Part shown: positions 24,005 to 32,966 of the stretch, in pieces | Layout of the letters: every line of letters begins with the position of its first letter | How positions within the stretch are numbered: position 1 is the stretch's first letter | Source of the DNA: Spirochaetales bacterium | Lineage (GTDB): Bacteria; Spirochaetota; Spirochaetia; Treponematales; Treponemataceae | NCBI GenBank assembly: GCA_029098225.1 | Contig: JAQXNX010000010.1 | Location: forward strand, 365,721-429,720 | Length of the DNA stretch: 64,000 nucleotides | Direction: 5' to 3' | Position numbers and translations under genes: made by a program | Notes under the pieces: generated by a model | The model's database searches: none | Told to the model about the DNA's origin: nothing | The model's input: only the letters and a program-made list of their open reading frames with translations

Positions 24005-25486
24005 TTACATACCTGCCTGCCATATTGTAGATAAATCATTAAGATTTAGCAAGCAAGGGTTTCCTTCAGAATCAGTTACAAGAAGTCCTGAAGCAGAAAT
24101 GTTGAGTGGTGTTGACGTTGTAACTGCAATCTGGCTTTTATGAAGCATATTTAAATTTTTATCAAAATGGGCGATATATGATTTTTTATTATCTTCAATT
24201 ACTGCAAAAAAATCATCCTTATAGGAAACTAATTCCGAAGAAGGAGAAAGCTTTGCTTCGCTTTCTTTTTTAATTTCGAGATTTGTTGAATCTATAAGGC
24301 AAAGTCTTACGGCTGATTTTCCGGAATTATCTCCACAAATTGCAAGGAACATCTGAGGGTAAGAAATTCCTTCAATTGTAATATTCTGAAGTGTAAAAAT
24401 ATCGCTGTTTCTTATCTGATTTGCCGGCGATTTTAAATTAATTTTTCCGGTATCTGAATTTACGGTAATCAGGCGATAAAATCCTTTTTTATCTGCGCCA
24501 AAAATTCCAGTTTCTGTGTTTTCATTTTTTTCAGTTTGAATGCTTGCTTTGTCTTCTGCAATTTTCTGGCGTTCTGTTTGAGTTTCGTTCCTTTTTCTAT
24601 CTGCAATTTGCTGCTGCTGTTTAGAAGTTTGTGCAGATTGTTTTGCGCTTGCAGTGTTTCCTTCTTTTTTTTGCTGAACTGAAGTTTTTTGTGCATCCTG
24701 TGCCTTTTTAGTTGCTTCTTCAACCTCGCGCTCTTTTATATCAACAATTTTTTCGCGCTCTTCAATTCCTTTGTCATCTGTATTTCTTAATGTTTCAATA
24801 ACTTTATCATCACTGATTGCTGAAGTATCTACCGGCGAAACATTATTTTCTGTAATGTCCTGTAATGGAATTACAATTTGTGTATGTGCTGCCCAATTTT
24901 CCCAGTTAGGACTTAATCCGGAATCTGTTTCTGAAAGATTTTCGAGTACAATTGTTTTATATTTATCAGAAAATGTTTTGAATTGTCCTCTGTAAACCGC
25001 ATTATAAATTGTAATAAAAACGCTTAAGGCTTGTGCTTCCTCATATGTGTAGCCATAAGTTGTCTGAAGAAAGCCATTTAAAATTCGGCGGACATTATCA
25101 ATATGATCTACGCCTGCGGTCTCGCTGAATACAAGAATATCTGCATTTAAAAGCTCATTTTGTTCGGAATTTACAGCGTGAATGATTGAATATTTTGCTC
25201 CAGGCTGAATTATCCGATATTCTTCCATATTTTGACTTTTAAGTTCATTTCCTAAATTAATTCCAATTCCTCTAATAGCGTCAGCAGATTCAATAATGTT
25301 ATGTGGGCCACCATAATTTTCAAATTCAATAAGGCCATCTGAAACTGCGCGAATCTCGTTTTCATCAACTTTAAGTCCGAAACTGTTTATTTGTGTAGAA
25401 TTATCTGAAATTTGTCTTGAATTTGATTGCGCAGAAAGAGAAAATGAAATAAAAAATACTGAAAGAATAAAAAGAAATTTTTTCAT
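24005..25486 (-). CDS. P83/100-family exported protein
   Basis: The 493-residue protein has a signal peptide (MKKFLFILSVFFI..., cleaved after LSAQ). Its N-terminal domain has the feature EFENYGGPHNIIESADAIRG typical of spirochaetal P83/100 antigens. A long Lys/Gln/Glu-rich coiled coil (about 235-330) and a C-terminal beta-rich domain with Gly/Asp turns follow. Borrelia and Treponema orthologues are immunogenic periplasmic proteins of unknown role. The start at 25486 begins the signal peptide; a frame extending 22 residues upstream is judged untranslated. Confidence 0.75.
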   Translation of the reverse strand: MKKFLFILSVFFISFSLSAQSNSRQISDNSTQINSFGLKVDENEIRAVSDGLIEFENYGGPHNIIESADAIRGIGINLGNELKSQNMEEYRIIQPGAKYSIIHAVNSEQNELLNADILVFSETAGVDHIDNVRRILNGFLQTTYGYTYEEAQALSVFITIYNAVYRGQFKTFSDKYKTIVLENLSETDSGLSPNWENWAAHTQIVIPLQDITENNVSPVDTSAISDDKVIETLRNTDDKGIEEREKIVDIKEREVEEATKKAQDAQKTSVQQKKEGNTASAKQSAQTSKQQQQIADRKRNETQTERQKIAEDKASIQTEKNENTETGIFGADKKGFYRLITVNSDTGKINLKSPANQIRNSDIFTLQNITIEGISYPQMFLAICGDNSGKSAVRLCLIDSTNLEIKKESEAKLSPSSELVSYKDDFFAVIEDNKKSYIAHFDKNLNMLHKSQIAVTTSTPLNISASGLLVTDSEGNPCLLNLNDLSTIWQAGM

Positions 25487-25567
25487 ACCATATTTTCGGC
25501 ATAAATATGTTAAAAATTCAATGAAAATAAATGTAAAAATTTTAATAATCATGATAGAATATTATTG

Positions 25568-26869
25568 ATGATATCATTTCAGCGACTAGGTTCGCTTTCA
25601 AGAAGAACAGCCTGGATTCCTCTTTTTACAGATACCGCAGCCTTGATTTATCATATCTGCGTTTTTTTTGCATTTTATTTTTTAAAGATTTATCCGCTTT
25701 TTTTCTTTAATGTAGCAAGTATTTCTCTTTTTACACTGTTAATCTATTTAATTCCGCGAACCAAAAGATACGTTGCTTCCTATATGCTCGCAGTTTTTGA
25801 GGTTGTAGGACATCAAATCCTTGCAGATTATTTAATAGGGACAAGCTGTGGTTTTCATTTTTTAATTTTAATAATAGGTTTTTTGCCATTTATTATTTTT
25901 GAAAAACGGCTGGGTACAGCAACTTTAGTTGCATTTCCTACAATGATATTATTTATAATTCTGGAAATTTATACTCTTCCGGGAATTTATATTGTTGGAC
26001 CGGCAGTAATAAGAATTTTTAAAATTGTAAATGTTGTTTTTTCAATTATCACTATTTTTCTTATGCTTTTTATTTTTGCAACAATTGTCCTGGATACAGA
26101 GACTCAAATGCAGGAAAAAAATCATAATCTTGAAAGTGAAATTGAAATGGCTGCTATAATTCAACAGAATTTTTTTAAGCAGGATACTGCGGCTATAAAA
26201 GATTATCAGATAAGCTGCTATAGTCGTCCTATGTCTGGAGTTTCTGGAGATATTTACGATTTTTACAGTTCCAAAGGTAAGCTTGATGGTTTTGGAATTT
26301 TTGATGTTTCGGGGCACGGAATTTCCAGTGGACTTGTAACAATGCTTGTAAAAAATATTATCCAGCAGGAATTCTATAAAATGCAGGATTACGAGCTTTG
26401 GGAAATTATGAATAAAATTAATGATCGTATCATTGATGAAAAGGGAAATATAGAAAATTATCTTACTGGAATTCTTGTACGGCCAAAAGGCGAAGATAAA
26501 TTGGAGCTTGTTTGTGCCGGACATCCTGTACCAATTGTTTATAGAAAAAAAACAAATAAATGCGAATTTTTACCGCAGGGTATAAGTTCTATGGGCGCTA
26601 TTGGAATTTCCGGTTTTCCAGTTTTTTATAAATCAATGGATATTGATTTTAGTGAAGGTGATGAAATTATTTTTTATACCGACGGAATTATAGAAGTAAC
26701 TAATGAAGAAAATGATCAGTTTGGAAAAATCCGTTTGCTTGATGCTGTTATGGACATTGTGGACGAAGATGTAAATACTCAGGTTACTTATATTGCAAAA
26801 GAGGTATTAAAATTCTGCGGAAAGAAGCCTCCAAAAGATGATATTACCTTTGTAATTCTAAAAAAATAA
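25568..26869 (+). CDS. Membrane SpoIIE-type serine phosphatase
   Basis: The 433-residue protein has about six transmembrane helices in the first 185 residues. A coiled-coil linker (MQEKNHNLESEIEMAAIIQQ) and a PP2C-like SpoIIE domain follow, with intact metal motifs MSGVSGDIYDFY, FDVSGHGISSGLV, FYTDGIIEVTN and DDITFV. It has no HAMP domain, so its membrane part is presumably the sensor. It is a second candidate phosphatase for the STAS protein at 17785-18084. TAGAAT lies 7 nt before the ATG at 25568 and no ribosome binding site is seen. Confidence 0.87.
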   Translation: MISFQRLGSLSRRTAWIPLFTDTAALIYHICVFFAFYFLKIYPLFFFNVASISLFTLLIYLIPRTKRYVASYMLAVFEVVGHQILADYLIGTSCGFHFLILIIGFLPFIIFEKRLGTATLVAFPTMILFIILEIYTLPGIYIVGPAVIRIFKIVNVVFSIITIFLMLFIFATIVLDTETQMQEKNHNLESEIEMAAIIQQNFFKQDTAAIKDYQISCYSRPMSGVSGDIYDFYSSKGKLDGFGIFDVSGHGISSGLVTMLVKNIIQQEFYKMQDYELWEIMNKINDRIIDEKGNIENYLTGILVRPKGEDKLELVCAGHPVPIVYRKKTNKCEFLPQGISSMGAIGISGFPVFYKSMDIDFSEGDEIIFYTDGIIEVTNEENDQFGKIRLLDAVMDIVDEDVNTQVTYIAKEVLKFCGKKPPKDDITFVILKK

Positions 26870-26893
26870 ATTCCTGCGTTTCAAATCTGTTTA

Positions 26894-26922
26894 TTGATTT
26901 ACAGTCTTTTTCATTTTATAAT
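26894..26922 (+). promoter_or_regulatory. Promoter of the phosphofructokinase gene
   Basis: TTGATT (26894-26899), a 17-bp spacer and TATAAT (26917-26922). The predicted transcription start, seven bases on, is the A of the ATG at 26929. Confidence 0.7.
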
Positions 26923-26928
26923 AATCTT

Positions 26929-28020
26929 ATGGCTACAAAACAAACTTCTATTAAAACGGTTGGAATTCTTACTTCGGGCGGAGATGCTCCTGGTCTGAAT
27001 GCGGCAATTCGTGCGCTTTGTATTTCCGGAAAGAATAATTACGGAATGAAATTTATAGGAATCCGTAATGGTTATAGAGGGCTTATAGACGGCGATACTT
27101 TTAAAATGGATTCAATTGATCTGGATCCGCTTATTTCGCAGGGTGGAACAATTCTTGGAACTTCGCGTGTAAAGCCGTTTAAGAATCCTGTGCCAGATCC
27201 AAAAACAGGACTTTTACCTGTTGAAGGAATTAAAAAAACATTTAAAGTAAATAAACTTGATGCTTTGGTTTGTCTTGGTGGAAACGGAACAAATACGACA
27301 GCATCGCTGCTTTCGGAAGCCGGCTTTAATGTAATTGGTCTTCCAAAAACTATTGATAATGATATTGCTGGTACAGACGAAACCTTTGGTTTTCATACTG
27401 CAATTGATGTTGCTACAAATGGAATAGAAGCAATTAGAACTACAGCAAAAAGTCACAGCCGTGCAATGGTTGTAGAAATTATGGGCCATAAAGTTGGCTG
27501 GCTAGGTCTTTATTCGGGACTTGCAGGAAGAGCTGACGTAATTCTTTTGCCGGAAATTCCTTATGACATAAAAAAAATTGCCAGATATATGAAGGCAAAA
27601 AAAGCTAAGGGGCAGAATTATTTTATAATTGCCTGTTCCGAAGGCGCAATAGATCTGGAAGAAGCAAAGCTTGGCAAAAAAGAATTTAAAAAAGCCCGCG
27701 AGGCCATGACTCAGAGCGTGGGGTTCCGTGTTGCTAAAGAAATAGAAGCTGAAACCGGTATAGAAACCAGAACTTCAGTTTTAGGTTATTTACAGAGAGG
27801 AGGAAATCCTTCTCCTTATGATATGATTCTTGCAACTCAGATTGGAAATGCTGCGGCAGATTTTCTAGCTAATAAACAGTTTGGAAATTTAGTTGGCGTA
27901 AAGAATGGAAGAATTGCAGCCGTTCCGTTAAGCGTTGTTGCTGGCCGTGTAAAAGAAATTCCTGAAGATGATTCTGTTTTAAAAACTGCCCGTGAATTAG
28001 GAATTTGTTTTGGTGATTAA
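26929..28020 (+). CDS. pfkA: 6-phosphofructokinase
   Basis: The 363-residue glycolytic enzyme has LTSGGDAPGLNAAIR at the phosphate loop, GGNGT at 120-124, PKTIDND with Lys140, and MGHKVGWLGLYSG. Gly123 is the residue associated with ATP use, whereas Lys140 is the residue typical of pyrophosphate-dependent enzymes (Gly in E. coli). The donor is therefore ambiguous, as in the mixed group III PFKs of clostridia and spirochaetes. The next gene starts 1 bp after its stop. Confidence 0.9.
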   Translation: MATKQTSIKTVGILTSGGDAPGLNAAIRALCISGKNNYGMKFIGIRNGYRGLIDGDTFKMDSIDLDPLISQGGTILGTSRVKPFKNPVPDPKTGLLPVEGIKKTFKVNKLDALVCLGGNGTNTTASLLSEAGFNVIGLPKTIDNDIAGTDETFGFHTAIDVATNGIEAIRTTAKSHSRAMVVEIMGHKVGWLGLYSGLAGRADVILLPEIPYDIKKIARYMKAKKAKGQNYFIIACSEGAIDLEEAKLGKKEFKKAREAMTQSVGFRVAKEIEAETGIETRTSVLGYLQRGGNPSPYDMILATQIGNAAADFLANKQFGNLVGVKNGRIAAVPLSVVAGRVKEIPEDDSVLKTARELGICFGD

Positions 28021-28021
28021 G

Positions 28022-28927
28022 ATGCAGCTTAAAAATTTTGCTGGTGAATTAAAATGCTACCGTTGTTCTGAATGTAACGGTCGAGGTTGCCCGGGCCGGC
28101 TTCCGGGACTAGGTGGAGTTTTTGAAAGTAAAAATTTTCAATTAAATTGTGATTCCTGGAAAACTCTAAGAAAAAAAATTTCTTCTGAAGGTAAAGATGA
28201 AGAGTATTCTTCAATTACCGTAAAATCAAAAAATTTGCGCTGCGGTCCTGTTACTGGTGCAGTAGAAAATATTGGCTTTGCAAACGAAGGTGATTTTTAT
28301 TTTCCATATTTAAAAGGAACATTTGATGCAGGAATTGGTTTGTGCGTTGGAGATGGCTGTCCGGATGAAAAATTAAAATTTGGAATTCAGGCTGTAAATG
28401 AATTAAATACGCAGGCAGCCTTTTTCTTTAAGCCATATCCACAGGAACGTTTGTTAGAAAGAATAGAATGGTCAGAAGCTTATGCTTCTTTTATGGGACT
28501 AGATATAGATTCATACAATATTGTTACAATGAGAAATCTTGTGAATCTGGAAAAGAAGACTGCGGCACAGTTGAATGAACTTCGTAAAAAAATACATGTT
28601 CCATTTGTGATTAAAGGAATTTTTACAGAAGAAGATGTTGAGCTTGTAAAGCAGGTAAAACCAGATGTTGTTTACATTTCTAATCATGGTGGCAGAGTAG
28701 AAACAAGAGTTGGCAGTACCGGTGAATTTCTTGAAAATTTTGGAAAAGAGCTGAAAAACTATTGCAGTGAAATTTGGGTTGATGGCGGAATCCGCTGTAA
28801 GGAAGATGTTCAGACCGCAATGTATTATGGTGCAAATCAGGTAATTGCAGCACGTCCTTTTATACGCTCTGTTTTTGATGATGGTGCGGAAGGCTTAACT
28901 TCTTTTATAAAAGAGAATTTTCTTTAA
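28022..28927 (+). CDS. FMN-dependent alpha-hydroxy-acid oxidising protein with Cys-rich N-terminus
   Basis: The 301-residue protein begins with a Cys-rich motif CYRCSECNGRGCPGRLPGLGG (about 11-31), followed by a TIM-barrel domain. The barrel has PFVIKGIFTEEDV, VVYISNHGGR with the catalytic-type His, and WVDGGIRCKEDVQTAMYYGA, the phosphate-binding end of the L-lactate dehydrogenase/glycolate oxidase family. Clostridial relatives with the same cysteine motif are uncharacterised. ATG 28022 is chosen because GGTGA lies upstream; TTG and GTG codons overlap the pfkA end. It is co-transcribed with pfkA. Its last 4 bases overlap the convergent glycosyltransferase gene. Confidence 0.78.
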   Translation: MQLKNFAGELKCYRCSECNGRGCPGRLPGLGGVFESKNFQLNCDSWKTLRKKISSEGKDEEYSSITVKSKNLRCGPVTGAVENIGFANEGDFYFPYLKGTFDAGIGLCVGDGCPDEKLKFGIQAVNELNTQAAFFFKPYPQERLLERIEWSEAYASFMGLDIDSYNIVTMRNLVNLEKKTAAQLNELRKKIHVPFVIKGIFTEEDVELVKQVKPDVVYISNHGGRVETRVGSTGEFLENFGKELKNYCSEIWVDGGIRCKEDVQTAMYYGANQVIAARPFIRSVFDDGAEGLTSFIKENFL

Positions 28928-29766
28928 TTATTCTCAAATACCTTTTTTAGATAAATGTATTCATAAAGAATATCATCAAACTGGTCATATTTAAAAACAG
29001 TATGAACTTTAGTTACGTTATACTGTTTAATATTTGCTGTATGAGGATAAGGCAGCCAGAATAGTCGTTTAGAAAAATGTCTTACAACAGTATTTTTCCA
29101 CAGGAATTTCTGATCATTAAATTTTTGCGAAATAATTTTCTTTTTTGTTGTACTGTGCCAGATTGCATCCTGATCGGCGAAAAGCCATTTTTTTGTCTTT
29201 ATCTGATTTCTTGCTTTTTCAAAAAGTTTTGTTTCCTTGCATTTTTTTAAATTAAAGAGAAGAACTCCGGCATTTATATAATCAGGACGAATAAGATATT
29301 TTCCATAATGATCATTTGCAGCCGCGTATTCATAATTTTCTACATCGATATTGTAAAGAAGAGTAATATCCCGATTGAACATAATATCTGTATCGAGGTA
29401 AAGAAATTTTTCCGGCATATCAGGAATTAAATCTGCAAATAAACGTATTAAAGTATAAGGAGAGCAATAGCATTGTTCATTTGGACTTCCGGAAAATTCT
29501 GATTTGTAAAATTCTGTTACGTCAATAAGCTTACATTTATTTTGTGGATTATATTTTTGAGCAACGCTTGAAAGAAAATCAATCTGCTTTTGAGTTAAAG
29601 GAATATAGTCTTCTTTTAAATGCGAAACATCCATTGTAAAAACATAAAAAGAAAAAGGAAGCTTTGTTTCTGTCCTTTTTAATATAGAAAGCATTGTTGT
29701 CAGAATGCCATCAAAAACCTTTATGTTTCCACAAAATAAAACATTTATCTGATTTTCATTTGTCAT
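28924..29766 (-). CDS. Glycosyltransferase family 8 protein
   Basis: The 280-residue GT8-type retaining glycosyltransferase has the metal-binding DxD in FLYLDTDIMFN, an NAGVLLFNLKKC motif and FADQDAIWH, all diagnostic of the family. It lacks a signal or membrane segment and so is cytosolic, perhaps acting on a cell-surface glycan or lipid. The start at 29766 is supported by TAGGAGTG 6 bp upstream; a longer frame to 29916 lacks a ribosome binding site. Substrate unknown. Confidence 0.85.
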   Translation of the reverse strand: MTNENQINVLFCGNIKVFDGILTTMLSILKRTETKLPFSFYVFTMDVSHLKEDYIPLTQKQIDFLSSVAQKYNPQNKCKLIDVTEFYKSEFSGSPNEQCYCSPYTLIRLFADLIPDMPEKFLYLDTDIMFNRDITLLYNIDVENYEYAAANDHYGKYLIRPDYINAGVLLFNLKKCKETKLFEKARNQIKTKKWLFADQDAIWHSTTKKKIISQKFNDQKFLWKNTVVRHFSKRLFWLPYPHTANIKQYNVTKVHTVFKYDQFDDILYEYIYLKKVFENN

Positions 29767-29987
29767 GCGTTCACTCCTATAGCACGATTTTGTAATTTTA
29801 TTCGATGATTGATTTGTGGTCAATAAGGCGTGATAAAGAGGATTTTGTATGAAGGGTGTTTTTTTATATAAATCTACTGTACAAGCAGGCGCTCCGGCGG
29901 AGGCGGATAAATTCATTTTCGTTTAATAATACGAATTCTTTGTGGCGGCCTGTAAAAAAAAATAATTTAAAAAAAATAAAAAATTTG

Positions 29988-30016
29988 TTGACAAATGCTT
30001 TGTATCACTGTATTAT
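29988..30016 (+). promoter_or_regulatory. Promoter of the GntR/ABC operon
   Basis: TTGACA (29988-29993), a 17-bp spacer and TATTAT (30011-30016) form a near-consensus promoter whose -10 box lies inside the first GntR operator. The flanking 29767-29987 stretch is A/T-rich and shows nothing else I can support. Confidence 0.75.
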
Positions 30017-30052
30017 ACACTTAATACAAGATTGTATTATAACATTAATACA
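30009..30052. promoter_or_regulatory. Two YtrA-type GntR operators
   Basis: Two 20-bp inverted repeats, 30009-30028 and 30033-30052, both have perfect 7-bp arms TGTATTA/TAATACA around 6-bp centres (TACACT and TAACAT). Their spacing is 24 bp centre to centre. The first covers the -10 box, implying repression by the product of the first gene. Confidence 0.75.
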
Positions 30053-30096
30053 GTATTACACGTGTGAGTAATATAACTCTAAGGAGGATTTTATCT

Positions 30097-30459
30097 ATGG
30101 AATATCATTTTACAAATGATAAGCCTATTTATGTTCAGCTTGTGGATTATTTCAAAATCCAGATAATTGCTGGACTTAGGCCGGAAGGAAGCAGAGTTGA
30201 GTCTGTAAGAGATTTAGCTGTAGAAGCAAAGGTTAATCCAAATACCATGCAGAAGGCTTTGTCGGAATTGGAACGTGAAGGACTTGTAAAAACTGAACGC
30301 ACAAGCGGAAGATTTATCACTGATGATAAAGAAAAAATTGCAAAGATGCGTGAAGAAATTGCAGGTGTAGAGATTGAAACTTTTATAAAGAAGATGCAGT
30401 CTCTTGGATTCAGCAAAAAGGAAATTAAAAAGCTGATTGATGAATATGAAGCAGAATGA
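30097..30459 (+). CDS. GntR-family (YtrA subfamily) transcriptional regulator
   Basis: The 120-residue protein has a winged helix at about 10-75 (KPIYVQLVDYFKIQIIAG, SVRDLAVEAKVNPNTMQKAL, a wing at GRFITDD) and a short helical tail, as in YtrA regulators that control ABC transporter operons. The start at 30097 follows AAGGAGG (30081-30087). The paired operators upstream and the ABC genes downstream fit autoregulation and control of the transporter. The effector is unknown; YtrA relatives respond to cell-wall-active compounds. Confidence 0.9.
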   Translation: MEYHFTNDKPIYVQLVDYFKIQIIAGLRPEGSRVESVRDLAVEAKVNPNTMQKALSELEREGLVKTERTSGRFITDDKEKIAKMREEIAGVEIETFIKKMQSLGFSKKEIKKLIDEYEAE

Positions 30460-30509
30460 ATAAACTTTGATATCGGGCTTTATGCACGGCCGTAATTGCA
30501 AAGTTTATT
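30459..30509 (+). other. Intercistronic stem-loop before the ABC ATPase gene
   Basis: AATAAACTTTG (30459-30469) and CAAAGTTTATT (30499-30509) form an 11-bp perfect stem around a 29-nt loop that can form an inner GC stem. It ends immediately before the AAGGAG ribosome binding site (30510-30515). It could stabilise mRNA or set translation of the downstream gene; it lacks a T-run and so is not a terminator. Confidence 0.6.
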
Positions 30510-30522
30510 AAGGAGATTATGA

Positions 30523-31221
30523 ATGGAAAGCGTATTAAAATTTTCTGATTTATCAAAAAAATATGGGAAGAAGAAGGCTCTTGATTCTATCAACCTTTCT
30601 TTACCAGCTGGTTCTATTGTTGGATTGCTTGGTCCAAATGGAAGTGGAAAAACAACAATGCTTAAGCTTGCAGCAGGTTTATTAACACCTTCTTCTGGTT
30701 CTATAGAAGTATGTGGTTTTAAGCCTGGTGTTGAGTCTAAATCGATTGTGGCTTATCAGCCGGATAGAGTTTACCTTAACGACTGGATGAATGTTGAACA
30801 GCTTATGAAAATGATGTGTGACTTTTATCCAAACTTCAATAAGGAAAAAGCAAATGATATGCTTGATAGTCTTGGAATTAATCCTTATGACAAATTAAAA
30901 ACAATGTCAAAAGGAACAAAAGAAAAAGTTCAGCTTATCTTAACTATGAGCCGTGAAGTTCCTTTGTATATTCTTGATGAGCCAATTGGTGGAGTTGACC
31001 CTGCTGCACGTGATTATATTCTTAATACAATCATTAACAATTACAGTGAAAATTCTACTGTTTTAATATCTACACATCTGATTAATGACGTAGAACCGGT
31101 TTTAAATCACATAATTTTCCTTAAACAGGGAAAAATTGTTCGTGATGGAAATATTGATGACATTCGTGCAGAAACAGGAATGTCTATAGATGAGCTTTTC
31201 AGAGAAGAGTTCAAATGCTAA
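30523..31221 (+). CDS. ABC transporter ATP-binding protein (YtrB/EcsA-type)
   Basis: The 232-residue ATPase has Walker A GPNGSGKTT, signature MSKGTKEKVQ (a variant of LSGGQ found in this export subfamily), Walker B LYILDEPIGGVDP, and the switch His in STHLI. It lies in the GntR operon, and a permease-like membrane gene follows 38 bp later. The likely role is export or antibiotic/envelope stress response, inferred from the YtrA-type regulator. Confidence 0.92.
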   Translation: MESVLKFSDLSKKYGKKKALDSINLSLPAGSIVGLLGPNGSGKTTMLKLAAGLLTPSSGSIEVCGFKPGVESKSIVAYQPDRVYLNDWMNVEQLMKMMCDFYPNFNKEKANDMLDSLGINPYDKLKTMSKGTKEKVQLILTMSREVPLYILDEPIGGVDPAARDYILNTIINNYSENSTVLISTHLINDVEPVLNHIIFLKQGKIVRDGNIDDIRAETGMSIDELFREEFKC

Positions 31222-31259
31222 CTGAGTTTTTAGAAAGCATTTTTTTAGGAGAATAAAAG

Positions 31260-32066
31260 ATGGAAAATACAAAGAAGATTGTTAGAAATCCCTTACTTGC
31301 TGTTGGAAAGGTTTTTAAGTACGAGATAATTTGCGGCGCAAGAATTATTGTTCCAATGTACATAATTCTTTTGTCTTTATCATTGATAATCGGAATTTTT
31401 ATAATGAATAAAGATCTTAACTTTTCTAATAATGTATTGGATGTTTTTAAGGCCTTTATTTTTATTTTGACCTGCATTATGTATTTTGTAATGTTTGTAG
31501 TTACAATCTGGCAAATTGAAAAAAGATTTAAAAAGAGCCTGCTTGGAGATGAAGCTTACTTAAATTTTACTCTGCCTGTTACTGTAGGTGAACACCTTTG
31601 GGGAAGATATCTTGCAGATGCTGTTTGGGCTGTATCTTATGCAGTTGTTTCTGTTATTTCATTCATGCTTATGGTTATAAAAGGCTGGAATAAAATACCA
31701 GAATTTTTGAGACTTTTTTCAATGCATTTTGATGAATTTTCAGACTCACTTCATTCTTCTGTTGGTTCGTTCGTTTTGATGGCATGTCTTAATGCATTTA
31801 TGATTTTTATGTTAATCTGTGTATTTGCATATATGGCAAGTGCTGTTTCAAACTTAATAGGAAAACATAAATCATTAATTTCAATTTTGCTGTTTATAGT
31901 TTGTTTTATTCTTTATTCAAATATTTCAAATTGTATATTCAGAAGTCTTGAAATTTATAGTGCTTCGTATGTTCTTTTAGGAAGCTTTTTGTATAATCTT
32001 GTGTGGACAATTATATTTTCAATTGTTACAAGAATTATTTTTTATAACAGAATGGATCTTGAATAA
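31260..32066 (+). CDS. ABC-2-like membrane permease subunit
   Basis: The 268-residue protein has six hydrophobic segments at roughly 35-55, 70-95, 125-150, 175-200, 210-230 and 240-260. It shows no conserved motif beyond ABC-2 permease topology; LGDEAYLNFTLPVT resembles the coupling segment of YtrC/BcrB-type permeases. TAGGAG precedes the ATG. It is probably the partner of the ATPase encoded just upstream. Confidence 0.78.
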   Translation: MENTKKIVRNPLLAVGKVFKYEIICGARIIVPMYIILLSLSLIIGIFIMNKDLNFSNNVLDVFKAFIFILTCIMYFVMFVVTIWQIEKRFKKSLLGDEAYLNFTLPVTVGEHLWGRYLADAVWAVSYAVVSVISFMLMVIKGWNKIPEFLRLFSMHFDEFSDSLHSSVGSFVLMACLNAFMIFMLICVFAYMASAVSNLIGKHKSLISILLFIVCFILYSNISNCIFRSLEIYSASYVLLGSFLYNLVWTIIFSIVTRIIFYNRMDLE

Positions 32067-32132
32067 AATAGACTTTGAAAATTGACTGAGACATTAGAGA
32101 GAGTTTAAGTAAGCTGCAGACAAAGCAACTGA

Positions 32133-32966
32133 TTAAAAATACGCAATTGCGTAATGGGCGCATTCTGAAAAACCAAGTTTCTGGTAAATAGAGAATGCGT
32201 CCATATTTTTTTCTTTAACAAAAAGTGCGGCTTTTTTATTTGCCTTTATTGAGCGGTTACATATTGTCTGTATAAGAGCCGAAGCGTATCCGTTATTTCT
32301 GTACAGCGGATGCGTGAATACTCCGCCTATTTGAATATAATTAATTCCTATTGCATTCGTATTTGCTTTAGCTACAAAATCTCCATTGCAAATTAAGGCA
32401 AGACATAATTGATTCTTTAAAATCTGGCGAAGCATAATTGCTGCTTCTGCATCTGAGATTTTTTTACCTGGAATTACAATTTCATTTTTCATGTATTCTT
32501 TTTGCAGAAATGTAAGATTATCTATATCATTTTCTGTGCAGCGGATTATATTTTCGTTATCTGAAAGTTCAATTTTATTTTGCTTTGTGTTTTCATAAAT
32601 CATCATTTTATAATGGCAGGTTTGTTTTATGTTAGACGAACTAACGTTAGTTAGTAATTCAACTCCGCTATATTCTCCACTTATACATTTAATTTCTTTT
32701 TTTTGTAACGGTCTGATTTGTAAAGTTAATTCTTCTGCAGAAATCAAATTTGGATTTGGAATGCAAAAATAAATTGTATGTTCAAGGGAAATAATTCCCA
32801 AAAGTTCATTTAGTGTAGAAGGAATATTAGATTTGGATATAAAAAATAAATCTTCAGATTTTCGCCGCACGAGAGAGGCAAGCGAAATACAAGTCTCTTC
32901 GTGCGGAATTACAAATTGCTTTGCCAGATTAAAATCTTCCGGCGTTTCAATTGGAATTAAATTCAT
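32133..32966 (-). CDS. GNAT-family N-acetyltransferase
   Basis: In this 277-residue protein the C-terminal 140 residues form the GNAT fold: GVFTHPLYRNNGYASALI has the acetyl-CoA pyrophosphate loop (R/Q-x-x-G-x-A pattern) and ends with YQKLGFSE. The N-terminal half is divergent. The ATG shares its A with the TAA stop of the DUF711 gene (TAATG), so translation is coupled. The acetylated substrate is unknown; the coupling hints at a role linked to the DUF711 protein. Confidence 0.85.
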   Translation of the reverse strand: MNLIPIETPEDFNLAKQFVIPHEETCISLASLVRRKSEDLFFISKSNIPSTLNELLGIISLEHTIYFCIPNPNLISAEELTLQIRPLQKKEIKCISGEYSGVELLTNVSSSNIKQTCHYKMMIYENTKQNKIELSDNENIIRCTENDIDNLTFLQKEYMKNEIVIPGKKISDAEAAIMLRQILKNQLCLALICNGDFVAKANTNAIGINYIQIGGVFTHPLYRNNGYASALIQTICNRSIKANKKAALFVKEKNMDAFSIYQKLGFSECAHYAIAYF

